Below are positions 1 through 8,241 of a DNA stretch of 64,000 nt, piece by piece. The stretch comes from Photobacterium rosenbergii (GTDB lineage Bacteria > Pseudomonadota > Gammaproteobacteria > Enterobacterales > Vibrionaceae): assembly GCF_003026455.1 (NCBI RefSeq), contig NZ_PYMB01000001.1, positions 372,001-436,000 on the forward strand. The letters run 5' to 3'. The first letter of the stretch is position 1, and each line of letters opens with the position of its first letter. The notes under the pieces are model-generated. The model saw nothing but the letters and a program-made list of their open reading frames with translations, ran no database searches and was not told the origin of the DNA. The translations under genes and the position numbers were made by a program.

Positions 1-2
1 TA

Positions 3-209
3 TTCCGGGAGCAATTCAAAAACGTTGTTGAATTAGCGAAGAGGCTTGCACCTGAAACCGATCCACACATGACAGCAATATCTCTTTTTGGACTTGTTTT
101 TTTTCACCTTGAAACGGCTTCAATTCGACCATTCTTACCTGATGGTGAAGCTAAGCACAATAAACCGGAGCTTGTTGCCAAAAATATATGTAATCTACTG
201 GTGCGATAA
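3..209 (+). CDS. C-terminal end of a TetR-like transcriptional regulator (partial)
   Basis: Only the last 68 codons are inside the window; the reading frame is open from base 3 to a TAA stop. The fragment is mostly helical, with the stretch HMTAISLFGLVFFHLETASI followed by a short polar tail. This resembles the C-terminal ligand-binding and dimerisation domain of TetR-family repressors. The DNA-binding part lies outside the window, so the assignment is an inference from helix pattern and length. It could also be another all-helical domain. Confidence 0.45.
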   Translation, partial: FREQFKNVVELAKRLAPETDPHMTAISLFGLVFFHLETASIRPFLPDGEAKHNKPELVAKNICNLLVR

Positions 210-269
210 TACTTTGGATAAAACAAAAATAATCAAGAATCAAAATTAAGTAAACAGCCCTAACTTTTC

Positions 270-701
270 TTATTTAGGCCGGGATAACAAAAACATGATC
301 AACGCTAACGGAATGAGTACATAGCTACCTGTACTGCCTGGCGTACCTATTGCTTCTATAGGTTTAAGTATTCCCAGTACCAAACGCATTACATTTTCCG
401 CGATGATGAACATGTACATTAACGGAACAAAGCACCGGTAAAAGCAACTGACGAGTATATAAATGATTCCCAATAATAACTGAGAAAAGCCCCAAAGCGA
501 GAAAATCAGAATAACAGTTTCTGCACCTGTTTGAGTAAATGTATCAAGGGGAATTTTTGCAATACTTTGCGCCCCTCCGTCTGGAGATAAGATATGAACT
601 AAGCTCCGTACAAGGGTCATCAAAGTAAACAGGAAAAAGAAGTACAAAGCTACCTTTCGGCCTGAATATTCATTATGAATCTCTTTTGGCAAAACACCCA
701 T
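270..701 (-). CDS. Small membrane protein, function unknown
   Basis: Protein of 143 residues beginning MGVLPKEIHNEYSGRK, with about four hydrophobic segments (residues about 18-36, 58-85, 88-108 and 125-140) and a charged end SRPK. The start is placed at 701 because AAGGAG lies 7 bases upstream of that ATG; an upstream in-frame start at 734 has no such site. I do not recognise the family. It stands alone between a TetR-like gene end and a transposase remnant, so the context gives no clue to its job. It is probably an inner-membrane protein. Confidence 0.6.
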   Translation of the reverse strand: MGVLPKEIHNEYSGRKVALYFFFLFTLMTLVRSLVHILSPDGGAQSIAKIPLDTFTQTGAETVILIFSLWGFSQLLLGIIYILVSCFYRCFVPLMYMFIIAENVMRLVLGILKPIEAIGTPGSTGSYVLIPLALIMFLLSRPK

Positions 702-742
702 GATTTTTCTCCTTGTGAGTCTGATAAGCACCAAACCCAGAG

Positions 743-895
743 TTATAATGTGTATAGAACGTTCGATTTGGCTAAAAACTCCTTAGTTTTTTGCCTACTC
801 ATAGCCTTATTGCAGAGTAGTTCCCCATGCTTACTGATGTGGCAAACCTGGAGAACGTTTTTAGCTAAATCGATACCTATGATGCTCTTATCCAT
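743..895 (-). pseudogene. IS110-family transposase, N-terminal remnant
   Basis: Fifty codons starting at ATG 895 read MDKSIIGIDLAKNVLQVCHI and continue SKHGELLCNK before a stop at 743. The IGIDLAKN-VxQVC pattern is the start of the RuvC-like DEDD domain of IS110-family transposases, and the D carries the first catalytic residue. The rest of the roughly 340-residue protein is absent. AGAGGG lies upstream of the start codon, as expected for a once active gene. This is a dead fragment, not a functional transposase. Confidence 0.75.
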
Positions 896-1386
896 AATGA
901 AACCCTCTCAGCGAAATATCCATATCACAACGTCTAGTCTAGTGGTTGTGAAGGGGAGTGGATTCCATACATCATTTTAGTTAGAGCTATCAATTACGTG
1001 AAGCGTATGGATGAATGAGTTACATTTTCTTTTTATACGGTTATCGACAACTCAAGGCTGCTTCTCTAAATTGAGTCTGCCAAATCATTTATATCTAGTG
1101 ATCTTCACTGGTTACTAATGCTCTCTCTTTATACATGTTTATTTCAACTGAGTGCCATAACAATATGGTGCAAGGTATTAATGGACTAGTCAGCTAACTC
1201 ATATCAGACCCTAAGTTCTCAACTCTTTCTGCTGGCATTACGAGCCCTATCATTGACAGTCGGATGGAATAAAACAATTGAAGTTTTACCAATATAAACA
1301 ATGGTTTAAATTGAGTGTATGTCACTCCGATATTTTTTAAAAAAATCTTATTTAAAATCAATTAATTAACCCTAGGTTAATGCTTC
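896..1386. other. Intergenic region without a supported gene
   Basis: About 490 bases between the IS110 remnant and the operator region of the AhpD-like gene. I see only short, stop-rich frames on both strands and an AT-rich stretch near 1320-1375. The first 100 bases may be the flank of the former IS110 element. Confidence 0.5.
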
Positions 1387-1440
1387 TTTGAACGATCGAT
1401 CAAAAATTATGTTGAACGGTCGTTCTGGTTTCTGTATATT
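1387..1440 (+). promoter_or_regulatory. Promoter with two TetR-type operator palindromes
   Basis: The first site, TTTGAACGATCGATCAAA (1387-1404), is a palindrome with one mismatched pair. The second, GAACGGTCGTTC (1414-1425), is an inverted repeat of GAACG/CGTTC. A -35-like TTGAAC (1412-1417) lies 17 bases before a -10-like TATATT (1435-1440), so the second site overlaps the -35 element. The same TTGAAC...GTTCAA design recurs at 16931-16948 and 17676-17707. I infer repression by the TetR protein encoded at 16990-17586; the neighbouring TetR-like fragment at 3-209 is an alternative binder. Confidence 0.65.
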
Positions 1441-1525
1441 CACTACAAACAGAGCGGTTGAGGACTTAGTTCTTTTCGCTATGCATTAAGTAAATAAGCA
1501 ACAGACAAGTTAATCGGAGAAGAAA

Positions 1526-2074
1526 ATGAGCCAATTTAAATCACATACAGTTGAGTCAGCACCAGAAAAAAGTAAAGCAATCATTGAAGGTGCATATAAA
1601 GCTTACGGTGTTGTACCTGGTCTATTCGCTGTTATGGCAGAGTCACCAGAAATTTTAAAAGCTTACACAAAAATTCATGAACTATTTACAGCGACATCAT
1701 TTGATGCAGAGGAACTGACTGTCGTATGGCAGACAATCAACGTCGAGCATGAGTGTCATTACTGTGTTCCTGCGCATACGGGTATCGCTCACTCCATGAA
1801 AGTAGACCCATCACTAACGGAAGCACTCCGTAATCAGCAGCCTATGCCAAACGCTAAACTACAAGCACTTCACGACTTTACTTTGGCTGTAGTCCGTCAA
1901 CGCGGAAATGTAACAGAAGACCAATTGAACGCTTTCATTGGTGCTGGTTACGGTCAGCAGCAAGTGCTAGAAGTTATTCTTGGTCTATCACAGAAAGTGA
2001 TCAGTAACTACGTTAACCACATTGCGAAGACGCCTGTCGATCCAATGTTCGAAAAATTTGCTTGGAACAAATAA
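1526..2074 (+). CDS. AhpD-like carboxymuconolactone decarboxylase-family protein (copy 1)
   Basis: Protein of 182 residues with the AhpD-type motif E-x2-C-x2-C-x3-H (E74, C77, C80, H84; local sequence CHYCVPAHTG). In this family the CxxC pair acts as a thiol redox centre, as in alkylhydroperoxidase D, so the likely role is peroxidase or thiol-disulfide chemistry in the cytoplasm. GGAGAA precedes the ATG. It is closely similar along its whole length to the protein at 11378-11923, with both cysteines at the same positions. It is the first gene of a run including an SDR, a cysteine hydrolase and a redoxin, behind a promoter with two operator palindromes. The substrate is unknown. Confidence 0.85.
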   Translation: MSQFKSHTVESAPEKSKAIIEGAYKAYGVVPGLFAVMAESPEILKAYTKIHELFTATSFDAEELTVVWQTINVEHECHYCVPAHTGIAHSMKVDPSLTEALRNQQPMPNAKLQALHDFTLAVVRQRGNVTEDQLNAFIGAGYGQQQVLEVILGLSQKVISNYVNHIAKTPVDPMFEKFAWNK

Positions 2075-2147
2075 TTCCCACTTAATTTAGATAGCTTTCA
2101 ACAAGGCGTTGGAAGCTATCAAGAACTTCATAAACTGGAAGCAACAA

Positions 2148-2948
2148 ATGAATTTTGACTTCAACAAAAAATACGGTGGTTGGGCTTTAGTAACTGGAGC
2201 CACATCAGGGATTGGTGAACAAATTGCTGAGCAGTTAGCAGCTGATGGCATGAACTTGGTGCTTGTCGCAAGACGAGAAGAAGAGTTAAAGCGCAATTCA
2301 CAACGAATCTCTGATAAACACAATGTGAAGACAGAATATATCGTTGCTGATTTAAGTCGTTCTGATGGCGTTAATGCTGTTAAAAAGGTAAACCAAAATA
2401 TTGGCTTGCTTGTTCTTTCTGCTGGTTTAGAAAATAACGGTGCTTTTGAGAAAATCAACCTTGAGTCTGAGAGGCAACTCGTTAATGTTAATGTGTTGTC
2501 GACAATGGAGTTGGCTCATCACTTTAGCAACTTGATGGTTAACAAAGGTAAGGGGGGAATTCTATTTGTCGCAAGCTTATTTGGACAAATGGGTAGCCCA
2601 TACTTTTCAAATTATGCAGGGTCGAAAGCCTATGTCATTAATTTCGGGCAGTCTTTATATGGTGAACTAAAGCCGAAAGGTGTTGATGTAAGTATCTTAT
2701 CACCAGGGCTAACCAAGACACCGATGGCTGATAAAACGGGTGTTAACTGGAACAAAGTGCCTTTTGCAGCCAAAGAACCTCAAGATGTTGCAAGAATTGC
2801 ACTGAAAAATATGGGTAAAAAAGTGGTCATTGTACCGGGTTTGCGAAACCAGATATCTGCATTCTCGGCAAACCTCACACCAAGAAAATTGCTGAATACT
2901 ATGGTTGAAAAAATAATGAGTTCGGCCCTACCAGAAAGCAAGTTGTAA
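2148..2948 (+). CDS. Short-chain dehydrogenase/reductase (SDR)
   Basis: Protein of 266 residues of the classical SDR fold. TGATSGIG (16-23) is the nucleotide-binding glycine motif and S143, Y156 and K160 (YAGSK) form the catalytic set. The usual NNAG motif is replaced by SAG (91-93). It should reduce or oxidise a carbonyl/alcohol with NAD(P)H; the substrate cannot be read from the sequence. I chose ATG 2148, preceded by GGAAG, over a TTG at 2109 that would add 13 residues outside the normal fold. It follows the AhpD-like gene by about 70 bases and is probably cotranscribed. Confidence 0.85.
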   Translation: MNFDFNKKYGGWALVTGATSGIGEQIAEQLAADGMNLVLVARREEELKRNSQRISDKHNVKTEYIVADLSRSDGVNAVKKVNQNIGLLVLSAGLENNGAFEKINLESERQLVNVNVLSTMELAHHFSNLMVNKGKGGILFVASLFGQMGSPYFSNYAGSKAYVINFGQSLYGELKPKGVDVSILSPGLTKTPMADKTGVNWNKVPFAAKEPQDVARIALKNMGKKVVIVPGLRNQISAFSANLTPRKLLNTMVEKIMSSALPESKL

Positions 2949-2989
2949 ATCATGGCACTGCAAGTGTATTAATATTAGGTACTAGAAAA

Positions 2990-3583
2990 ATGAAGCGTAA
3001 CGCGACAGCACTCATTCTTATTGATCCCCAAAATGATTTCTTATCAGAAGATGGTAAGTTATATGAGGCGGTAAAACCGGTATTAGATAAAACCAATGTT
3101 ATTGAGAAACTTAATGGCTTATTAGATAAGTTTCATGAAAATGACATGATGGTGATCCACACACCAATCACAATCGAACCTGATCAAATGGGTAACCCCG
3201 ATGATTTGTACGGCGTCATGAAGCCGGTGGCGCAGTCTGGTGGGTTCATCCGAGGAAGCAAAGGGGCGCAAGTTGCTGATGTCCTTAATACCGATGAAAG
3301 TGATCTCATAATAGAAAAGCATCATATTTGTGCTTTTGAAGGAACGGATCTCGATAAAGTGTTGAGAGAAAATGGAATAGAAACCGTTGTCCTGGCGGGA
3401 CTATTAACAGATGTTTGTGTCGAAGCGACTATGCGCATTGCATATGACCGGGGCTATGAAGTCTACACCGTTACAGATGCGACCGCGACGTTGGATGAAG
3501 CCAAGCAAAATATGACAGTTGAATATAGTTATCCGCTTTTTTCAAAGCCTGTATTAGCTGAAAATATTCAATCCATAATTTAA
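2990..3583 (+). CDS. Isochorismatase-family cysteine hydrolase
   Basis: Protein of 197 residues with the triad of the isochorismatase/nicotinamidase superfamily: D12 in LILIDPQNDF, K110 in LIIEKHHICAF and C143 in GLLTDVCVEAT. The cis-peptide segment before the cysteine (AGLLTDVC) is typical. Members hydrolyse amides, ureas or vinyl ethers in the cytoplasm, and the family does not predict the substrate. It follows the SDR gene by 41 bases on the same strand, so an operon with the two upstream genes is likely. The ribosome binding site is weak. Confidence 0.85.
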   Translation: MKRNATALILIDPQNDFLSEDGKLYEAVKPVLDKTNVIEKLNGLLDKFHENDMMVIHTPITIEPDQMGNPDDLYGVMKPVAQSGGFIRGSKGAQVADVLNTDESDLIIEKHHICAFEGTDLDKVLRENGIETVVLAGLLTDVCVEATMRIAYDRGYEVYTVTDATATLDEAKQNMTVEYSYPLFSKPVLAENIQSII

Positions 3584-3661
3584 TCTTGTTTTTAAATTAA
3601 TATTGTCATAGTAAGGGAATGACAGAGATGTTATTAAGTAGCGTAATGGAGTTGTTTTTTA

Positions 3662-4474
3662 ATGGCTAATGATGTCATCATCTCGCTAGTTGGGCTCTTC
3701 GCGACAATAATAGGTGCAGGCAGTTATTTTTATAAGGTGAAGAAACATCGAACACCAGATAAACCGATATTCTTTGTTATTATGTTGATTGTTGGCTTTA
3801 TTTCCAGTGTTTCTTCACTAACGCTAACGCTTCAATCATTTAGATTTTTCTCCATAATGGTTATTCTGTTTGCTACTATACCAATATTAATGAGTATAGT
3901 GTTTACAGTGACTTTTCGTGGTTCAAAAGCACCCGTTGGCAGGCTTCAAGTCGCGACTGGAGATACACTATTACCCTTCTCTGCAATAAAGGCAGATGGA
4001 ACATACTTTTCAACAAGTGAACTGAAAGGACTGCGGGTGTTATTAAAGTTTTACAGAGGGTCGTGGTGCCCATACTGTAGTACTGAGTTGGAAATGTTTG
4101 ACGAGATGAAGCCTGTATTTGATGACTATAATGTAAAAGTTATTGCGATATCTGGTGACACACCTGAAGCAACTAGGGCTCATCAAAAACGTGATAACCT
4201 GTCGCATTTATTATTATCAGATCCAGAATTAAACATTATTAAGCAATATGGTGTAGAGCACCATAAAGCTTTTGGAGGTGATGCAACGCCAGCAAAGAAA
4301 GTGTTAGGCTTACCATTCCCCACTAAAATGAAATACCGCTCAATGGCGATACCAACATCAATATTAGTTGATGAACATGGAACCATCATATGGATTGACC
4401 AATCTGAAGATGTCCGTATGAGAGCAAATGAGAAATTAATAAATAGAGTATTACTCAGTGCATTTGGTCATTGA
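3662..4474 (+). CDS. Membrane-anchored thioredoxin-fold redoxin (AhpC/TSA-like)
   Basis: Protein of 270 residues: three hydrophobic segments (about 5-23, 36-58 and 62-82), then a peroxiredoxin/TlpA-like domain from about residue 90. The active site is GSWCPYCSTE with C136 and C139. The cis-proline region is SMAIPTSILVDEHG. The redox domain is probably tethered to the inner membrane; which side it faces is not clear. It may reduce peroxides or disulfides, perhaps partnering the CxxC AhpD-like protein encoded upstream. GGAG lies 10 bases before the ATG. The triple-helix anchor is unusual for an AhpC-like protein. Confidence 0.75.
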   Translation: MANDVIISLVGLFATIIGAGSYFYKVKKHRTPDKPIFFVIMLIVGFISSVSSLTLTLQSFRFFSIMVILFATIPILMSIVFTVTFRGSKAPVGRLQVATGDTLLPFSAIKADGTYFSTSELKGLRVLLKFYRGSWCPYCSTELEMFDEMKPVFDDYNVKVIAISGDTPEATRAHQKRDNLSHLLLSDPELNIIKQYGVEHHKAFGGDATPAKKVLGLPFPTKMKYRSMAIPTSILVDEHGTIIWIDQSEDVRMRANEKLINRVLLSAFGH

Positions 4475-4662
4475 TGTTTAGCATCTTCGATCTAATATGA
4501 ATGATTAAATTATTTCAAAACTACATAATTGAATGTTATGAATTCATGACTGTCAGTTTTAGATATATAAACATAAATATATAATGCATTCCGTTGGTGA
4601 TTAATTATTAATATTATCCCAGCCTGAAAATGTTCAACTAAATATAGACATTAGGATATATA

Positions 4663-5169
4663 ATGAAAAAGATGATGACTTCTGCCGTAATTATGGCAAC
4701 AATGGCGGCAACTCCAGCACTAGCAATGAATACTGACTGGTTTGTCGGTGCAGGTGTCGGTTATCAGGATGATAAAGTAAAAGGGAACAATGCATCAAAC
4801 GGTGAAGATGCGAACATCCAACTTCGTGGTGGTGCTATTCTCAATGACCGTCACCGCGTCATGGGTACATATGGCTATGCGGATAAGAATGACCAACATC
4901 TTTTCCTTGCCTCTTATGACTACCTACTGCCTGTCCATGACCGTGTAAATCTAGTCGCCGGTGTGTCTGTGGGTGCGGCTGATAACAAGCTAAACGGTAA
5001 AAGCTCAACCGATTTTGTCTGGGGCGGCCAGGTTGGTGCAATGTATGAAATCGACCGCAATTGGTCAACTGAAATCACTTACCGTTACCTAGATCAAGAC
5101 TACAGTGAAAAGGGTACCGACATTGATTACACCCAACAAGTGGTGTGGTCGGTTGACTACCGTTTCTAA
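4663..5169 (+). CDS. Outer-membrane beta-barrel protein
   Basis: Protein of 168 residues with a signal peptide (MKKMMTSAVIMATMAATPALA, cleavage predicted after residue 21). The mature part has alternating hydrophobic strands and ends in YRF, the C-terminal aromatic signature of outer-membrane barrels. Length and pattern fit the eight-stranded OmpA/OmpX-like barrel group. It has its own upstream region of 188 bases and a strong terminator directly after the stop, so it is probably a single-gene unit. Substrate or binding role unknown. Confidence 0.75.
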   Translation: MKKMMTSAVIMATMAATPALAMNTDWFVGAGVGYQDDKVKGNNASNGEDANIQLRGGAILNDRHRVMGTYGYADKNDQHLFLASYDYLLPVHDRVNLVAGVSVGAADNKLNGKSSTDFVWGGQVGAMYEIDRNWSTEITYRYLDQDYSEKGTDIDYTQQVVWSVDYRF

Positions 5170-5177
5170 ACACTAAG

Positions 5178-5204
5178 AAAGGAGAGGCTGGGCCTCTCCT
5201 TTTC
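5178..5204 (+). terminator. Intrinsic terminator after the outer-membrane barrel gene
   Basis: A perfect 11-base stem AAAGGAGAGGC / GCCTCTCCTTT with a 3-base loop, followed by TT. It begins 9 bases after the stop at 5169. Confidence 0.85.
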
Positions 5205-5238
5205 GTATAGCAAGAAATACACAAGGAGCCAATGGGTT

Positions 5239-5904
5239 ATGAAAGAGACGATAGTATTTGATATCAATGAAACGGTTCTAAATCTAGACTCACTAAAACC
5301 AAAGTTTAAACGGGTTTTTGGTGATGAAGAAATCCAAATGTTATGGTTTTCGATGCTCTTGCATACGTCAACGGTTTCTATAGTAACGGGTGTAAAATCC
5401 GATTTTGCCACACTAGCCAAATTGACATTAGAGACTGTCGCCTCCCGGCTGGGTAAAAAATTAAAGACTGAGGATGCTAAAGATATCCTGTCCACGTTTT
5501 CCAATCTCAAGCCGCACGATGACATAACCGAGACACTGATGACATTGCGTGCTGCCGGTTTCCAAACCGTTGCATTCTCAAACTCATCCTTAAGTTTGGT
5601 ATCGTCGCAAATCGACAATGCCGGTTTAACGGAATATTTTGACCATATTATATCGGTAGAAGAAGCAGGCACATTCAAACCCGATCCGGCAGCCTATGCC
5701 TATTTAGGTAATAAGTTGGGTTTACCGATGAATTCGATGAGACTCATAGCGACCCATGACTGGGATACACTCGGAGCTTTAAATGCTGGAATGAAAGCAG
5801 CTTATATCGATCGTTTGAATTGGCCGTATAATCCCATGTACAAGAAGCCCGATATCTCTGGCACCACTATGACTGAGGTTGTGAACGCCATTATCACGCA
5901 ATGA
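5239..5904 (+). CDS. HAD-superfamily hydrolase, haloacid dehalogenase type II-like
   Basis: Protein of 221 residues. HAD motif I is VFDINET with the nucleophile D8; motif II is AFSNSS (S114, N115); motif III lysine is K147 in GTFKPDP; the acidic motif IV is THDWDT (D174, D176). The N-E-T after the nucleophile, instead of a second Asp, matches the L-2-haloacid dehalogenase branch rather than phosphatases. It would hydrolyse a short haloacid or related ester-like substrate. AAGGAG precedes the ATG by 10 bases. A convergent hairpin lies downstream. Confidence 0.8.
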   Translation: MKETIVFDINETVLNLDSLKPKFKRVFGDEEIQMLWFSMLLHTSTVSIVTGVKSDFATLAKLTLETVASRLGKKLKTEDAKDILSTFSNLKPHDDITETLMTLRAAGFQTVAFSNSSLSLVSSQIDNAGLTEYFDHIISVEEAGTFKPDPAAYAYLGNKLGLPMNSMRLIATHDWDTLGALNAGMKAAYIDRLNWPYNPMYKKPDISGTTMTEVVNAIITQ

Positions 5905-5918
5905 TTTCTTTCTGATTT

Positions 5919-5948
5919 GGCCACTGGACTCATAAAGCGACAGTGGCC
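5919..5948. terminator. Hairpin between convergent genes
   Basis: GGCCACTG (5919-5926) and CAGTGGCC (5941-5948) form an 8-base stem with a 14-base loop. The site is between the ends of the HAD gene and the minus-strand barrel gene, a place for a shared terminator. There is no long T-run on either side. Confidence 0.45.
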
Positions 5949-5975
5949 TTAGATTTAACCAGATTGGTACATGTT

Positions 5976-7010
5976 TTAGTTGGGGTTAATAAAATAAATA
6001 ACTGAGAGGTTGCCCGCTAAGATTTCAGAGTCATAAAACTCAATATCAGAGTCACCGTGAATCCATGAAAGGCCTGCGAGTATACTCCAATTCTTATACG
6101 GGATTATATCGTGGGCCAGTAGGGAGGTGCTAATGCCAACCCCTGTTGTATCGGGCTTTTCGTTATAAATTGGATTTGCCTTATCGTAATTACGTTGGGC
6201 AACAAAAGCGGTTGCCACCCAGGATAAGTTGTCGCGGGTGTATAAGTATGACAACTGCCCATTATAGACATCGGATGATGCTGCACCACCGTCAGCGTCA
6301 AGGTTACTGTAGGTGAGTTGAGGGGCGACTTTATGTTTATGTGATATTTCATATAAGCCAATGATTTCTAATCGATGTAAATCACCCTCACGGTCAAGCA
6401 AAGCTATATCTGCGGGAGAAAGTTCCCCATCCCTCAATAACGCAGTACCACTTGCTTCATTATCAATATCTATCTTCCTGAAAGTGTAATTGACACCGAC
6501 AGGGACTCCGGCAATATCATCGAAGGCTAATTTGAAGCCATTAGAGTCACGATCGGTGCGTGAGCGCTCAGACCCGGCCTCGAATGGGTCAGTCCAAACT
6601 TCCGTCGGCACCGCTGAAAACACATACCCGGCAGAGAGTGTCCCAAAGCGCGAATGATAGTGCCTGATACCGAGTTGTTGAGAAAAGTCTAACCTGACTA
6701 AATCCGTGAGGGCATTACCAAAAAATATTTGCGTTCGGTTGTTGTCAAAAGTGTACCGGAGATCCAGTTGGATATCAGGTGAAAAGGTGGAATCACTGGA
6801 AGGCCCCTCAGACAGCGAGCGCGTGGTTTCATTATCCAAATCAACAAACCGGTTACCCGCAATAAAATTGGATTCAACATCAAAAAAGGCTGCCCCAAAG
6901 CCGACATTGCCACTTAAGCCCGGTCTCTTTGGGGTAGGGAGCAGCCTATCTGCATAGGCTTGACTGCTAACTATGACGATCGATGCAGCAAAGAGGGTTA
7001 ACTTGAACAT
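5976..7010 (-). CDS. DUF2860-like outer-membrane protein
   Basis: Protein of 344 residues with a signal peptide (MFKLTLFAASIVIVSSQAYA). The mature part begins with LSGNVGFGAAFFDVESNF and shows many alternating beta strands, as in predicted outer-membrane barrels of the DUF2860 type known from vibrios. The last residues (IYFINPN) are less typical than a terminal Phe. AAGG lies 8-10 bases before the ATG. The AraC-family gene upstream on the same strand may control it. Function unknown; a channel for a small molecule is an inference. Confidence 0.65.
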   Translation of the reverse strand: MFKLTLFAASIVIVSSQAYADRLLPTPKRPGLSGNVGFGAAFFDVESNFIAGNRFVDLDNETTRSLSEGPSSDSTFSPDIQLDLRYTFDNNRTQIFFGNALTDLVRLDFSQQLGIRHYHSRFGTLSAGYVFSAVPTEVWTDPFEAGSERSRTDRDSNGFKLAFDDIAGVPVGVNYTFRKIDIDNEASGTALLRDGELSPADIALLDREGDLHRLEIIGLYEISHKHKVAPQLTYSNLDADGGAASSDVYNGQLSYLYTRDNLSWVATAFVAQRNYDKANPIYNEKPDTTGVGISTSLLAHDIIPYKNWSILAGLSWIHGDSDIEFYDSEILAGNLSVIYFINPN

Positions 7011-7146
7011 TCATTGACCTTGATGGCAAATATACATGTTTATTAAGCATAAAATAGAAAAATTAACCATACCTCTTAATTAGGGCCATTTTTATGTCAA
7101 ATTAGGCGCTCCTAAATCTCACTTTTCCTACATGGTTAGTTCTCAG

Positions 7147-7956
7147 TTACTTATAAAACTCTGAAGGACATTTATTAGTAACTTCTTTAAAAACCCGGTA
7201 AAAGGTTGAAACAGATTTAAAACCAACATCATAGGAAATGTTTTCGATACTGTTTTCTCGGTTTCTTAGCAATACAATAGCTTTATTGATCTTTTGTTGG
7301 TTGAGGTAATGTTTTGGCGTTGTGCCATACACAGCCATGAACCGTCGCTTAAGCGTAGAGCGACTCATATTGCATAGTAAAGCCAACTCATCAAGGCTAA
7401 GGTTTGTGTATTTATTTTTCTCAATAATATCTTCGAACTTTTCATAGTGAACCTGAAACAGCGAAGATAAAAAATCAGACTCAGACCCAACATTGACATG
7501 CTTGGCTAAGATGATGATGAGCTCCCGTAATTTGTTTTTTATCATTAATTCATCAGCAAGATCTGGGTTGTCGATAAGATGTTCAATGCTTTGGAAATAA
7601 GTCTCCAAAACAGTACTTATTTTTATTTGTTTTATATTATAATTAGTGTTTTTTTGTAAACTAGATAATTCATTGTTAAACAGGGAGTCCATAATTTCTG
7701 GGTGGAAAAATATGCCCGTTGCATACCCCTTTGCGTTGTCCGAACTTTGTTCAATGAACATATTGGTGCATTTTGCAATAAACCCATGTTCTTGGTTAAT
7801 TAAAATACGGGTCACTTGCTCCAATAGGTAAAAGTCATCACCCGTGACAAATGCAAAACAGGCTGCATTTACCACTTCAGGCTTTAGCTCCCGACTAACA
7901 CTGCCAAGCTTCTTGCGAACAAATACGGGAAAACCCTCATAAGTAACTATTTGCAT
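7147..7956 (-). CDS. AraC-family transcriptional regulator
   Basis: Protein of 269 residues. The C-terminal third holds two helix-turn-helix units: LSLDELALLCNMSRSTLKRRF followed by ENISYDVGFKSVSTFYRVFKE, the AraC/XylS signature. The N-terminal domain has no recognisable effector motif. It lies directly upstream of the DUF2860-like barrel gene on the same strand with about 140 bases between them, which suggests local control of that porin-like gene. No operator can be defined from one site. Confidence 0.85.
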   Translation of the reverse strand: MQIVTYEGFPVFVRKKLGSVSRELKPEVVNAACFAFVTGDDFYLLEQVTRILINQEHGFIAKCTNMFIEQSSDNAKGYATGIFFHPEIMDSLFNNELSSLQKNTNYNIKQIKISTVLETYFQSIEHLIDNPDLADELMIKNKLRELIIILAKHVNVGSESDFLSSLFQVHYEKFEDIIEKNKYTNLSLDELALLCNMSRSTLKRRFMAVYGTTPKHYLNQQKINKAIVLLRNRENSIENISYDVGFKSVSTFYRVFKEVTNKCPSEFYK

Positions 7957-8241
7957 AATGCACCTTTAAACATCAGATTAAATACTAGACCATGTTTATG
8001 CGGTTTTATTGCGAGGTTATGTAATAGAATGGTGGTAATTATTTAATGTGATGCAATATCAGCCAATTATCTGGTTGCCTACTAACGTAAAACTTTGTTT
8101 TGCGCCTTGGGAGCGGTAGTCAAGGTAGTTCACTTATTTTGGCAACGGTCGTGGGTAATGAAAGGGGCATTTTCAGATGAGTGGATGGAGATGGGGAGTC
8201 CCCGCCTCTTGGCAGGGAATTGTAATCTTATCAGATTGATA

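Noticed and set aside
675..980. Plus-strand frame of 101 codons
   Set aside because: It overlaps the IS110 remnant on the other strand, whose product is clearly recognisable; no ribosome site for this frame.
5166..5678. Minus-strand frame of 170 codons
   Set aside because: Antisense to the HAD hydrolase, whose motifs are complete; low-quality product.
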